Source: JBBSTY01 sp038235385
GTDB lineage: Bacteria; Actinomycetota; Acidimicrobiia; Acidimicrobiales; Acidimicrobilacustridaceae
Reading direction: 5' to 3'
DNA length: 42,442 nucleotides
Assembly: GCA_038235385.1 (NCBI GenBank)
Contig: JBBSTY010000014.1
Span: 1 to 42,442 of the forward strand
This document shows, piece by piece, positions 34,956 through 42,442 of the stretch (the stretch's first letter is position 1; each line of letters starts with the position of its first letter). Below the pieces are notes generated by a model. That model ran no database searches, was not told where the DNA came from, and worked only from the letters and a program-made list of their open reading frames with translations. A program made the position numbers and the translations under genes.

Positions 34956-36179
34956 ATGTCGACCACCGACACCGCTTCCACCGCTGACGACGCTCCACCC
35001 CCCGCCAAGAAGGAACGCTGGACGCACCAGTGGAAGGAGCTCTACAGCGAGGTCATCACCTCTGGGCTCTGCACCGGGTGCGCGGGTTGCGTCATCGCCT
35101 GTCCCCACGATGTCATCGGTTACACGCACGGTGCCGGCGAGTACCGGCCGTTCCACCTCGAGGATGAGCTCGGCCCGGACAACTGCATCCACGGTGAGAA
35201 GGGTTGCACCAGCTGCACCCGGGCCTGCCCCCGCTTCCGGCTGTGGGAACCGGCGGCCAACGAGCACCTCTTCGCACGCGATCGGGCCGACGACGAGGTC
35301 GCCGGCATCTACACCGACATCATGTTGGTGCGCGCCAGCGACGAGATGGTCCACAAGATGGGTCAGGACGGCGGCCTGGTCAGCGCCATCTTGATCTGGG
35401 CGATGCAGGAGGGCTACATCGATGCCGCCCTCACCTCGTTCCTCGACGGCGCAGCAGGCGATTGGAAGGCGAAGCCGGGCGTGGCCGCCAACCGCGAGGA
35501 GATCCTCGAATCTGCCGGGAGCCGCTACACCTACTCGGCCAACACGCTGGCTCTCGACGACGCCCTCGAGCGGGGCTTCTCGAAGCTGGCGCTCGTGGGC
35601 ATGAGCTGCCAGTCCTCGGTTCCTCCGGTGATGTGGCACCGCAAGGTCGGCAAGATCAGCAAGCCGATCGTCTTCAACATCGGCCTGCTGTGCTCCAAGA
35701 CCTTCGACGACTCCATCTTCGAGGACCTGTTCGAGGCCAAGTACGGCCTCGTCAAGCAGGACATGGTGAAGATGAACATCAAGGGCGTCTTCCAGATCTG
35801 GATGAAGAACGGCGACTACCACGAGATCAACCTCAAGGAGTGCCACGCCTGGACGCGTGAGGGCTGCAAGCTCTGCCCCGACTTCGCTGCCGAGCACGCC
35901 GACATCTCCACCGGCGGCATCGGGGAGTTCTCCGACTGGACGCTCACGATCGTCCGCACCGAGCTCGGCCGCGAGATCATGAAGCGGATGATCGCCGACG
36001 GCTCGGTCATCACCCGACCGGGCGACGATGACCCCGGTGCGATCGCCCTGATGCGCAAGCTCGCGGAGAAGAGCCGGGCGAGGTGGCCGGCCTGGGCCGA
36101 GCCCGGCGTCCGACTCGGACTGCCCGAGAAGAAGCCGAAGAAGGCGGCGCCGACGTCGCCACCAGCCGCGTCGACCTGA
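34956..36179 (+). CDS. FrhB/FdhB-type iron-sulfur flavoprotein (coenzyme F420 hydrogenase beta-subunit family)
   Basis: 407 residues. Near the N-terminus are two ferredoxin-like cluster motifs: Cys39, 42, 45, 49 (CTGCAGCVIACP) and Cys77, 84, 87, 91 (CTSCTRACP). The FrhB N and C domains follow (QDGGLVSAILIWAM, IGLLCSKTFDD, CHAWTREGCKLCPDFAAEHADI, the last likely holding another cluster). Family members move electrons between F420 or FAD and iron-sulfur clusters; actinobacteria use F420 widely, so an F420H2 or ferredoxin oxidoreductase is likely, but no partner subunit is near. The C-terminus is a Lys/Pro/Ala tail. The start at MSTTDTAS avoids an Arg-rich upstream stretch. Confidence 0.88.
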   Translation: MSTTDTASTADDAPPPAKKERWTHQWKELYSEVITSGLCTGCAGCVIACPHDVIGYTHGAGEYRPFHLEDELGPDNCIHGEKGCTSCTRACPRFRLWEPAANEHLFARDRADDEVAGIYTDIMLVRASDEMVHKMGQDGGLVSAILIWAMQEGYIDAALTSFLDGAAGDWKAKPGVAANREEILESAGSRYTYSANTLALDDALERGFSKLALVGMSCQSSVPPVMWHRKVGKISKPIVFNIGLLCSKTFDDSIFEDLFEAKYGLVKQDMVKMNIKGVFQIWMKNGDYHEINLKECHAWTREGCKLCPDFAAEHADISTGGIGEFSDWTLTIVRTELGREIMKRMIADGSVITRPGDDDPGAIALMRKLAEKSRARWPAWAEPGVRLGLPEKKPKKAAPTSPPAAST

Positions 36180-36214
36180 CCGGCGTGACCTGACCGTCCC
36201 GGCCGAACGTCGGA

Positions 36215-36727
36215 TCAGCTGGGCTCGGTGGCCTCGTCGATCGGCGTCGTGCCCGGCGTGGTCCCGGCCGTCGGCCCGGCGAGCTCGGGGTTCGCCTTGC
36301 AGTCGTTCAGCTTGTCGACGACATCGGGAGCGAGCGCGTTCGCATCCTTCTTGAGCTCGTTGTTGTACTGCACGTAGGTCTTGCCGTCGTACCCGGCGAA
36401 CTGGAGGTCGCCGCTGCTGGTGCGCCGGTTGGCCTTGTCGTCGTCGTTGAACGGCACGTTCTCGTAGAAGACGTCGTACGCGCACTCGCAGTACGGCGAG
36501 CCGGCGAGGGTGGTGCTGGTGCCGTTGTACTCGGGCGCGTCGCCCGTGCACGCCTGCATGAAGCTGCTCCGGGCGATGTCGTCGTAGGAGGCCGGGGTGT
36601 TGTCCGGGGCGCAGGCCACGAGCCCCAGCGCCGCGACTCCGGCCAGTCCGATCGCGTACGTTCGGAGTGGACGGCGACGACGGACGGACCCTCGGCGGGG
36701 AGCGGCCTGGACGATCAACGGGGTCAC
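36215..36727 (-). CDS. Secreted lipoprotein of unknown function
   Basis: 170 residues read from a GTG. An Arg-rich n-region (RRGSVRRRRPLR) is followed by a hydrophobic core and a lipobox LVAC with the lipidated Cys at 39, so export and anchoring in the membrane are expected. The mature part is polar with three more Cys (CTGD, CECA and CKAN), which could pair. It contains FYENVPFNDDDKANRR and ends in a Thr/Pro-rich tail. I do not recognise the domain. Convergent with the FrhB-type gene, 35 bases apart. Confidence 0.8.
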   Translation of the reverse strand: MTPLIVQAAPRRGSVRRRRPLRTYAIGLAGVAALGLVACAPDNTPASYDDIARSSFMQACTGDAPEYNGTSTTLAGSPYCECAYDVFYENVPFNDDDKANRRTSSGDLQFAGYDGKTYVQYNNELKKDANALAPDVVDKLNDCKANPELAGPTAGTTPGTTPIDEATEPS

Positions 36728-36835
36728 CTCGGTGGGCTGGCAGACGGAACCGGGCCACGGTACCCGCTCACCCTCCCGGCCCGGAAAACGTCAGATCATC
36801 GGGAGCGTCGCTCGGTGAGCGCCGAACGGACCGGA

Positions 36836-37114
36836 TCAGGCGTTGGCAGGCGTGATCGTCGCGAGGTAGGCGAGGAGGGCCTCTTCACCGGCCAGGTCGA
36901 TCGTGTCGTCGTCCTCGGCGACCACCGAGCACGGGGCTCGGTCGGGCCCGATGGCGGCGGCGAAGGTCAGGGCGCGGATCTGGGCCGGCGTGGCGGAGGC
37001 GGAGGGCACCGCCGTCTCGAAGGTGCGATCCCACAGCCTGGTCCCGGCCACCTCGTCGGCGCGCGATGCGGGGATCCGAGGGCTGATGTGATCACGTTCC
37101 CGAGGTGCTCGCAT
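36836..37114 (-). CDS. Small hypothetical protein
   Basis: 92 residues from the ATG at 37114 (MRAPRERDHISPRIP); an upstream ATG at 37165 would add 17. Third positions are strongly G/C, so I take it as a real gene. No membrane segment or known motif. The middle has TPAQIRALTFAAAIG and the end DDDTIDLAGEEALLAYLATI, a helix-forming acidic segment. A CATCAT box ends 6 bases before the ATG, a possible leaderless start. It borders an AT-rich island on its upstream side. Confidence 0.62.
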   Translation of the reverse strand: MRAPRERDHISPRIPASRADEVAGTRLWDRTFETAVPSASATPAQIRALTFAAAIGPDRAPCSVVAEDDDTIDLAGEEALLAYLATITPANA

Positions 37115-37159
37115 GGGTCCATGATGCACAGGACCGACGAACGGCTCCTGAGGCCAACG

Positions 37160-37265
37160 ACCCATATTTTGATAAACGGGTCAAAAGTCTCATTTCGATA
37201 GTCGGATGAGATCCTTCATTTCGATAGAACCCCTGATCTTCTCAGAAGTGCAGTAAAACACACCT
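37160..37265. other. AT-rich island with inverted and direct repeats
   Basis: About 105 bases that are visibly AT-rich inside very GC-rich DNA. It holds TTTTGA-N8-TCAAAA (37167-37186), a direct repeat TCATTTCGATAG (37190-37201 and 37216-37227), TCTCAT-N12-ATGAGA (37188-37211) and CTTCT-C-AGAAG (37238-37248). No gene is seen in it. Operator region, promoter cluster or a fragment of foreign DNA are all possible. Confidence 0.6.
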
Positions 37266-37343
37266 GCCAGTCCAAGCATGGCTCCTGAACGGCAGCGCCG
37301 GAACGGCCCGGACGGGGTGGCGACGTCGCGGGGCCGTCGGTCC

Positions 37344-38033
37344 TCAGCGGTCAACATCGACGCCCGCGAGCGCGCGGGCCCGAGCGAAGACCGCGTCGAG
37401 CATGTCCTCGGTGAGCCGTCCCGTGAAGGTGTTCTGTTGGCTCACGTGGTACGAGCAGATGATGGTTCGCCCATCGTCCAGCCCGACCTCGACGCCGTGC
37501 CCGAAGGCCGGTCGGGGACGCAGACCCACGGCGTCGGCGACCGCCCGGTACCCGAACGCTCCGAGCGGCACGAGGACGCGCACCTGATCGAGGATCGCCA
37601 ACTCGCGATCGAGGAACGGCCGACAGCGATCCCGCTCGTCCGGGGTGGGCTTGTTCGCCGGAGGCGCGCAGCGCACCGGCGAGGTGACGTAGGCGCCCGA
37701 GAGGGTCAGGCCGTCGTCCAGACCCGTGCTCTCGGGTTGGTTGGCCAGGCCGGCCCGGTGGAGCGCCCGGTACAACCAGTCCCCGGAACGGTCGCCGGTG
37801 AACATCCGCCCGGTGCGGTTCGCGCCATGGGCCGCGGGCGCCAGCCCCACGATCAAGATGGAGGCCGACGGGTCACCGAAGCCGGGCACCGGACGGCCCC
37901 AGTACTCCTCGTCGCGGAACGCCGCCCGCTTCTCGGCGGCGACCTGCTCGCGCCACGCCACGAGCCGGGGGCACGCCCGGCACGAGACGATCTCGTCGCG
38001 GAGCACGGAGAGCGGGTCGTCGCTGGTCGGCAC
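37344..38033 (-). CDS. Uracil-DNA glycosylase, family 5 (UdgB-like)
   Basis: 229 residues. Motif A is GLAPAAHGANRTGRMFTGD, the family 5 form with no Asp or Asn as activating base, followed by SGDWLYRAL. The C-terminal motif is SYHVSQQNTFTGR. Cysteines in SCRACPRL, VRCAPPAN and IICSYH are placed for the iron-sulfur cluster of families 4 and 5. Family 5 enzymes remove uracil, hypoxanthine and other deaminated bases from DNA, a load expected in GC-rich genomes. The GTG start (VPTSDDPLSVLRDE) follows a TAGCGT box by 7 bases, so a leaderless transcript is likely. The frame continues upstream but is a shadow. Confidence 0.93.
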   Translation of the reverse strand: MPTSDDPLSVLRDEIVSCRACPRLVAWREQVAAEKRAAFRDEEYWGRPVPGFGDPSASILIVGLAPAAHGANRTGRMFTGDRSGDWLYRALHRAGLANQPESTGLDDGLTLSGAYVTSPVRCAPPANKPTPDERDRCRPFLDRELAILDQVRVLVPLGAFGYRAVADAVGLRPRPAFGHGVEVGLDDGRTIICSYHVSQQNTFTGRLTEDMLDAVFARARALAGVDVDR

Positions 38034-38040
38034 CGGTCCG

Positions 38041-38046
38041 ACGCTA
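38041..38046 (-). promoter_or_regulatory. Candidate -10 box of the glycosylase gene
   Basis: Minus-strand TAGCGT, 7 bases before the GTG start. The same hexamer occurs on the plus strand at 38181-38186, 10 bases before the ATG of the divergent phosphatase gene. No good -35 is visible for either. Confidence 0.38.
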
Positions 38047-38196
38047 CCTGGCCGATCTCGATCCGACGGTGCGTGGGCGCGGGTGACGGTCAGGACCCCC
38101 TGGACGGCAACGGCGGGTCCCCCGGGTGGCCGCGTCCTGCGGCCCGACGGCGGCCGGCGGGTGTCGTGGTCCGGCGCCGATAGCGTGGTGGACCTC

Positions 38197-38850
38197 ATGG
38201 CCCGCACGCCCAAGAACACCCCACCCCCTGTCACCCTCGTCCTGTTGGTCCGCCACGGGAAGACGCCGACCACTGGTACGACGTTGCCGGGCCGAGCGAA
38301 GGGCCTCCACCTCTCCGACGACGGTCGAGCGCAGGCAGAGGCTGCGGCCGCCCGCATCGCGCCGCTCGCGAAGGTCGCCGCGGTGTACGCCTCGCCGCTC
38401 GAGCGGACGCGGGAGACGGCGGCGCCGATCGGCAGGGCCACGGGCCATCGGGTGCAGATCGATCGTGGCCTGCTCGAATGCGACTTCGGTGAATGGACGG
38501 GCGAGAGCCTCAAGAAGCTCAACAAGCTTCCCGAGTGGTCCACGGTGCAGCGCTACCCGAGCGGGTTCCGCTTTCCCGGCGGCGAGTCGTTCACCGAGAT
38601 GCAGGCGCGCATGACCACCACGTTGGCCAAGCTCGCCGACCGCCACCGCGGCGAGACCATCGTCGCCGTCTCCCACGCCGACCCGATCAAGGCCGCGGTC
38701 GCCCATGCACTCGGCACCCACCTCGACCTCTTCCAGCGGATCGTGATCTCCCCGTGCTCGATCAGCGCGATCTGCTACACCGCCGGAGGCCCGGTGGTCC
38801 TGGCCACGAACTCCACCGGCGACGACCTCACCACCCTGGGGCTCTCGTGA
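38197..38850 (+). CDS. Histidine phosphatase family protein (MSMEG_4193 / Rv2135c type)
   Basis: 217-residue phosphoglycerate mutase-like phosphatase. The catalytic RHG is in LLVRHGKTPTTG, further active-site residues are in SPLERTRETAAPIG and LECDFGEWTGESL, and the second His in VAVSHADPIKAAVAHALG. Family members remove phosphate from small molecules or proteins; the substrate here is unknown. The gene heads a three-gene plus-strand set: its TGA overlaps the GTG of the DUF3090 gene (GTGA), and the kinase-like gene follows. I recall the same trio as Rv2135c-Rv2134c-Rv2133c in M. tuberculosis and near SCO1664 in Streptomyces. Confidence 0.93.
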   Translation: MARTPKNTPPPVTLVLLVRHGKTPTTGTTLPGRAKGLHLSDDGRAQAEAAAARIAPLAKVAAVYASPLERTRETAAPIGRATGHRVQIDRGLLECDFGEWTGESLKKLNKLPEWSTVQRYPSGFRFPGGESFTEMQARMTTTLAKLADRHRGETIVAVSHADPIKAAVAHALGTHLDLFQRIVISPCSISAICYTAGGPVVLATNSTGDDLTTLGLS

Positions 38851-39383
38851 GCACGATGTTCGACTTCACCGAACCCGATCTCGTCACGGCGGGCGCGATC
38901 GGTCCACCCGGCCAGCGGGTGTTCTACCTGCAGGGACGTCAGCACGGTGAGGTGGTGAGCCTCCGTCTCGAGAAGCAGCAGGTGGCCGCCCTCTGCGACT
39001 ACCTCGCCGGGATCCTGGCCGATCTCGCCGTCGTCACCGACCCGCTGCCCACCGATCTCGATCTCGTCGAGCCCGTTCTCGCCGAGTGGGTCGTCGGGGC
39101 GCTGGCGGTCGCCTACGAGGAGGCCGACGATCGCATCGTTCTCGTCGCCGAGGAGCTCGTGATCGAGGAGACCGACGAGCTCGCGGACGACCCCGACCGT
39201 CCGCTCCTCGACCCCGTTGCGCCGGTCACGGAGCCGTCCACCGTACGGTTCCGCCTCTCGAGGGCGCAGGTGCTCGCACTGGTGCGACACGCCGCGGCGA
39301 TCGTCAACGCGGGCCGCGAGGTCTGTGCGATCTGCGGGCAGCCCATGGATCCCGCCGGTCACCTCTGCCCACGGAACAACTGA
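38847..39383 (+). CDS. DUF3090 family protein with C-terminal zinc knuckle
   Basis: 178 residues from a GTG that overlaps the preceding stop. The N-terminal part is strand-rich (VFYLQGRQHGEVVSLRLEKQQ), the middle is acidic (EELVIEETDELADDPD), and helix LSRAQVLALVRHAAAIVNAGR leads into a Cys/His end, CAICGQPMDPAGHLCPRNN, that should bind one zinc. This architecture fits the actinobacterial DUF3090 family, whose function is not established as far as I know. Four bases separate its stop from the next start. Confidence 0.9.
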   Translation: MSTMFDFTEPDLVTAGAIGPPGQRVFYLQGRQHGEVVSLRLEKQQVAALCDYLAGILADLAVVTDPLPTDLDLVEPVLAEWVVGALAVAYEEADDRIVLVAEELVIEETDELADDPDRPLLDPVAPVTEPSTVRFRLSRAQVLALVRHAAAIVNAGREVCAICGQPMDPAGHLCPRNN

Positions 39384-39387
39384 ACCG

Positions 39388-40224
39388 GTGACCTCCTCGG
39401 CTGGTCCCGCCACCCCCGGCGATCCCGGCGACCTCGGCGATCCCGGCGACCTCGGCGATCCTGCGGACGCGCTGGGTGATCTCGCAGGAGCGCCATCGGC
39501 CCCGTCGGACGGCGCCGCCGATGCGGACACCGAGATCCGTGCGCTCCTGACCCACGGCGAGATCGAGATCAAGGGCCGGATGCCGTGGAGCTCCAACGCC
39601 ACGTTCCTCGTCGAGGTCACCCAGGAGGGGTCCAGCGGGGCGGCCGTCTACAAGCCCGGGCGCGGCGAGCGGCCCCTGTGGGACTTTCCCGATGGGCTCT
39701 ACAAGCGGGAGGTGGCCGCCTGGGAACTGGCCGCGTGGATCGGTTGGGAGATCATCCCGCTCACGATCCTGCGCGAGGACGGTCCGCTCGGAGAAGGCTC
39801 GCTCCAGCGCTTCGTCGACGCCGACTTCGCCCAGCACTACTTCACCATCCAGGACGACGACGCCCTCCGTCCCACGTTCCAGCGGCTCTGCATCTTCGAC
39901 ATCCTGGCCAACAACACCGATCGCAAGAGCGGCCACGTCCTCATCGACGGCGATCGGCGGGCGTGGGGCATCGACAACGGCCTCAGCTTCCACCAGGAGT
40001 TCAAGTTGCGGACGGTGATCTGGGAATGGGGGGGCGACCACGTGCCCGACGACATCCTCGACGACGTCGCATCGCTGATCGACCGCGGGCTCCCACCGAG
40101 CTTCACGGGCCTGCTCGGCACCTTCGAGCGTGACGCCGTGCTCACGCGGGCCCGCGCCGTCCTCCGCGAAGGGTGCTTCCCCGTCGATCCGACCGGCCGG
40201 CGCCACCCCTGGCCCCTCGTCTAG
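39388..40224 (+). CDS. PI3/PI4-kinase-like protein of the SCO1664 / Rv2133c family
   Basis: 278 residues. A Gly/Asp/Pro/Ala low-complexity start (to about residue 48) is followed by a domain with the outline of phosphatidylinositol 3/4-kinases: a strand with the ATP lysine (AVYKPGRGERPLWDFP), a hinge region, the catalytic-loop-like FDILANNTDRKSGHVLIDG, and a metal-binding WGIDNGLSFH. It may phosphorylate a small molecule or protein; no substrate is known to me. It is the last gene of the phosphatase-DUF3090-kinase set, read from a GTG 4 bases after DUF3090. Convergent with the FAD oxidase gene. Confidence 0.88.
   Translation: MTSSAGPATPGDPGDLGDPGDLGDPADALGDLAGAPSAPSDGAADADTEIRALLTHGEIEIKGRMPWSSNATFLVEVTQEGSSGAAVYKPGRGERPLWDFPDGLYKREVAAWELAAWIGWEIIPLTILREDGPLGEGSLQRFVDADFAQHYFTIQDDDALRPTFQRLCIFDILANNTDRKSGHVLIDGDRRAWGIDNGLSFHQEFKLRTVIWEWGGDHVPDDILDDVASLIDRGLPPSFTGLLGTFERDAVLTRARAVLREGCFPVDPTGRRHPWPLV
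39415..39459. repeat. 18-base coding repeats in the kinase-like gene
   Basis: Two exact copies of CCCGGCGACCTCGGCGAT (39424-39441, 39442-39459) preceded by a half copy. They encode GDPGDL-type repeats in the N-terminal linker. Confidence 0.85.
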
Positions 40225-40228
40225 ATCC

Positions 40229-40246
40229 GTCCGGACCCGTCCGGAC
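40229..40246. repeat. Two self-complementary octamers between convergent genes
   Basis: GTCCGGAC occurs at 40229-40236 and 40239-40246, each its own reverse complement. Folded on each other they make a short hairpin that could help end transcription from both sides of this 33-base gap. Confidence 0.35.
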
Positions 40247-40257
40247 CGCGACCGCCG

Positions 40258-41568
40258 TCAGCCGATGCGGCCGAGAACACGGTCGAGATAGGGGTTCGCG
40301 AACGTCCCGGCAGGATCGAGACGAGCGCGGACGGCGGCGAAGTCGTCCCACCGCGGATAGCGGGACGCCAACGTGGCCGCGGTCTGGAAGTGCATCTTCC
40401 CCCAGTGCGGGCGGCCGTCGTAGTCGTTCATGATCGCCTCGACACCCTTGAAGTACTGGTCGTAGGGCGTGCCGAGGTACACGTGGCACGCGACGTAGGC
40501 GCTCTCGCGACCGAACGCCGTGCTGAGCGCGATGTCGTCGGCGGCGACGAACCGGACCTCGACCGGGAACCCGATGTAGCGACCCTGTCGGTCGACGAGG
40601 TTCCGCAGGCGGCCGAACGCCTCGGGGAGCGACGCCCGGGGGATGGCGTACTCCATCTCGTAGAAGCGAACGAGACGGGGACTGGCGAACACCTTGTAGC
40701 TGGCGTCGATGTAGTCGACCCGCCCCGTCGACGGAAGGCGCTTCGCGGCGGCGGGCAGCAGGTTGTTGCGCCACCGTCCGATGCGCATGACCGCATCGAA
40801 GCCGAGGTTGTCGATGAGGATGTCGTCGCGCACCTCACGCCATCGGCTCCGGGGTCGCGTCGGCTCGTCGGTGCGGCGGTTGTGCTTGGTGAGCGCCCAC
40901 CGGGTGTTCGGCACCCAGTTGAACTCGAAGTGATCGTGGCCGTCGACGTGCTCGTCGAGGTGCGCGAGGAGCTCGTCGACCGGGGCCACGTCCTCGACCG
41001 CGTGGAGGTTGAACGCCCGCACGCACTGCACGGTGACCGTCGACAGCACGCCCAGCGCACCCAGCCCCACCCGGGCGACATCGAGCACATCGGCGTCGTG
41101 GTCGGCGTTGCACTCGAGCACGGAGCCGTCGCCGGTGATCACCCGCATGGCGACGATCGCGGCCGAGATGGTGCGGAACCGGGAGCCCGTCCCGTGGGTC
41201 GCCGTCTGGGTGGCGCCGGCGATCGACTGGTAGGCGATGTCGCCGAGGTTCTCGAGCGCGAGACCGTGGCGAGCCAGCACGTCGTTGAGCCGATGCAACG
41301 AGATGCCCGCCTGCACGCACGCCCGGCGCTCGACGGGGTCGATCCAGATGATCTCCCGGTAGCCGTCGAGGTCGACGAGGGTTCCGTCGGTGCAGGCGAT
41401 GGGTGTGAACGAATGACCGGCCCCGACCACCTTGACCCGCTCCCCCGCCTCCGATGCCCGACGGACGATCGAGACGAGCTCGTCCTCGGTGGTCGGCCGT
41501 TCGATCGCCGCCGGCGAGCACGACTGGTTGCCCGCCCAGTTCGTCCACGTCGGCCGCCCTCGGGTCAT
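40258..41568 (-). CDS. FAD-linked sugar-lactone oxidase family protein (D-arabinono-1,4-lactone oxidase type)
   Basis: 436 residues. The VAO-type FAD-binding domain has KVVGAGHSFTPIACTDG, whose His is the usual covalent flavin site, and the second FAD segment IAGATQTATHGTGSRF. The C-terminal ALO domain ends with the signature GRPHWGKMHF near residue 390. Relatives include L-gulono- and D-arabinono-lactone oxidases and dehydrogenases of mycobacteria, and alditol oxidases; the exact substrate is not clear. The ATG at 41568 follows a TAGGTT box (41575-41580) by 6 bases, so it is probably leaderless. Confidence 0.92.
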   Translation of the reverse strand: MTRGRPTWTNWAGNQSCSPAAIERPTTEDELVSIVRRASEAGERVKVVGAGHSFTPIACTDGTLVDLDGYREIIWIDPVERRACVQAGISLHRLNDVLARHGLALENLGDIAYQSIAGATQTATHGTGSRFRTISAAIVAMRVITGDGSVLECNADHDADVLDVARVGLGALGVLSTVTVQCVRAFNLHAVEDVAPVDELLAHLDEHVDGHDHFEFNWVPNTRWALTKHNRRTDEPTRPRSRWREVRDDILIDNLGFDAVMRIGRWRNNLLPAAAKRLPSTGRVDYIDASYKVFASPRLVRFYEMEYAIPRASLPEAFGRLRNLVDRQGRYIGFPVEVRFVAADDIALSTAFGRESAYVACHVYLGTPYDQYFKGVEAIMNDYDGRPHWGKMHFQTAATLASRYPRWDDFAAVRARLDPAGTFANPYLDRVLGRIG

Positions 41569-41599
41569 GCCCGGAACCTACCGCCCCACCCCCACCACC

Positions 41600-41651
41600 C
41601 CGAAATGTCAGCGCTCAGCCTCCCATTCCACGCTGAGCGCGGAAATTTCGG
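41600..41651. repeat. Long imperfect palindrome upstream of the FAD oxidase gene
   Basis: Arms of 20 bases (41600-41619 and 41632-41651) differ at two positions and flank a 12-base loop. The outer arms CCGAAAT/ATTTCGG and inner arms GCGCTCAGC/GCTGAGCGC are perfect. It lies 32 bases upstream of the FAD oxidase start and downstream of etfA. It could be a REP-like element, an operator or a processed hairpin. Confidence 0.75.
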
Positions 41652-41672
41652 AAGGGGGGAGCCCAAAACGGC

Positions 41673-41700
41673 GACGACCCCGGCCGGGGCCGGGGTCGTC
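41673..41700 (-). terminator. Terminator downstream of etfA
   Basis: A perfect 11-base stem, GACGACCCCGG against CCGGGGTCGTC, with a 6-base loop. Read on the minus strand it follows the etfA stop by 23 bases and is followed by GCCGTTTT, a short T run, as in an intrinsic terminator. Confidence 0.75.
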
Positions 41701-41723
41701 AGCGGAACGGGGGTGCCGTGGTG

Positions 41724-42442
<719 letters not shown>

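Noticed and set aside
31885..35394. A 1169-residue plus-strand frame opposite the acyl-CoA dehydrogenase and glycosyltransferase genes
   Set aside because: Shadow frame that also runs into the FrhB-type gene in a different frame.
36815..37201. A 128-residue plus-strand gene opposite the small hypothetical gene
   Set aside because: Gly/Arg-rich shadow; third-position bias favours the minus-strand frame.

Overview
The window is high-GC DNA with strong G/C preference at third codon positions. Gene content and order point to an actinobacterium, most likely the class Acidimicrobiia; the class is an inference from the marker set, not a search. The left three quarters keep a gene order I recall from Mycobacterium tuberculosis (Rv1292-Rv1310) and, in part, Streptomyces: argS-lysA-hom-thrC-(thrB)-rho-rpmE-prfA-prmC-(sua5)-phosphatase-glyA-wecA-atp. 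It runs mostly on the minus strand, so transcription goes from about 31.8 kb down to 1.

Region by region. 1-7034 (minus): F1Fo ATP synthase operon atpZ-atpI-like-B-E-F'-F-H-A-G-D, with atpD cut by the window edge. It has two separate b-type stalk genes. 7.2-10.5 kb (minus): WecA-type sugar-phosphate transferase, glyA and a low-molecular-weight protein phosphatase without an obvious start codon. 10.6-14.8 kb: an accessory insert with a thiolase-like gene, a cyclic-nucleotide-binding protein, a zinc-type dehydrogenase and a zinc-ribbon membrane protein. 14.8-20.2 kb (minus): prmC, prfA, an unrecognised gene, rpmE, and a rho whose ATP-binding loop is changed. 20.2-20.65 kb: a 442-base gene-free leader of rho, where thrB sits in relatives. 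20.65-29.8 kb (minus): thrC, hom, an inserted GH2 beta-galactosidase, lysA and argS. A tRNA-Arg(CCG) lies just upstream of argS, followed upstream by an LCP-family cell-wall ligase and a small membrane protein.

31.9-42.4 kb: acyl-CoA dehydrogenase, a GT-C membrane glycosyltransferase, an FrhB-type iron-sulfur flavoprotein (plus strand), a lipoprotein, a small unknown gene next to an AT-rich regulatory island, and a uracil-DNA glycosylase. Divergent from the glycosylase is the actinobacterial triad histidine phosphatase / DUF3090 / PI3-4-kinase-like protein. Then come an FAD lactone oxidase and the C-terminal part of etfA.

How it fits together. Most of the window is housekeeping: energy conversion, translation termination, transcription termination, aspartate-family amino acids, arginyl-tRNA charging and envelope assembly. 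The least understood parts are the three-gene phosphatase/zinc/kinase-like module (38.2-40.2 kb), the unrecognised gene between rpmE and prfA, the Rho variant, and several perfect or near-perfect inverted repeats in intergenic DNA. Several genes appear to start leaderless: a TANNNT box ends 6-7 bases before the start codon. No CRISPR array, insertion sequence, prophage or rRNA gene was seen.
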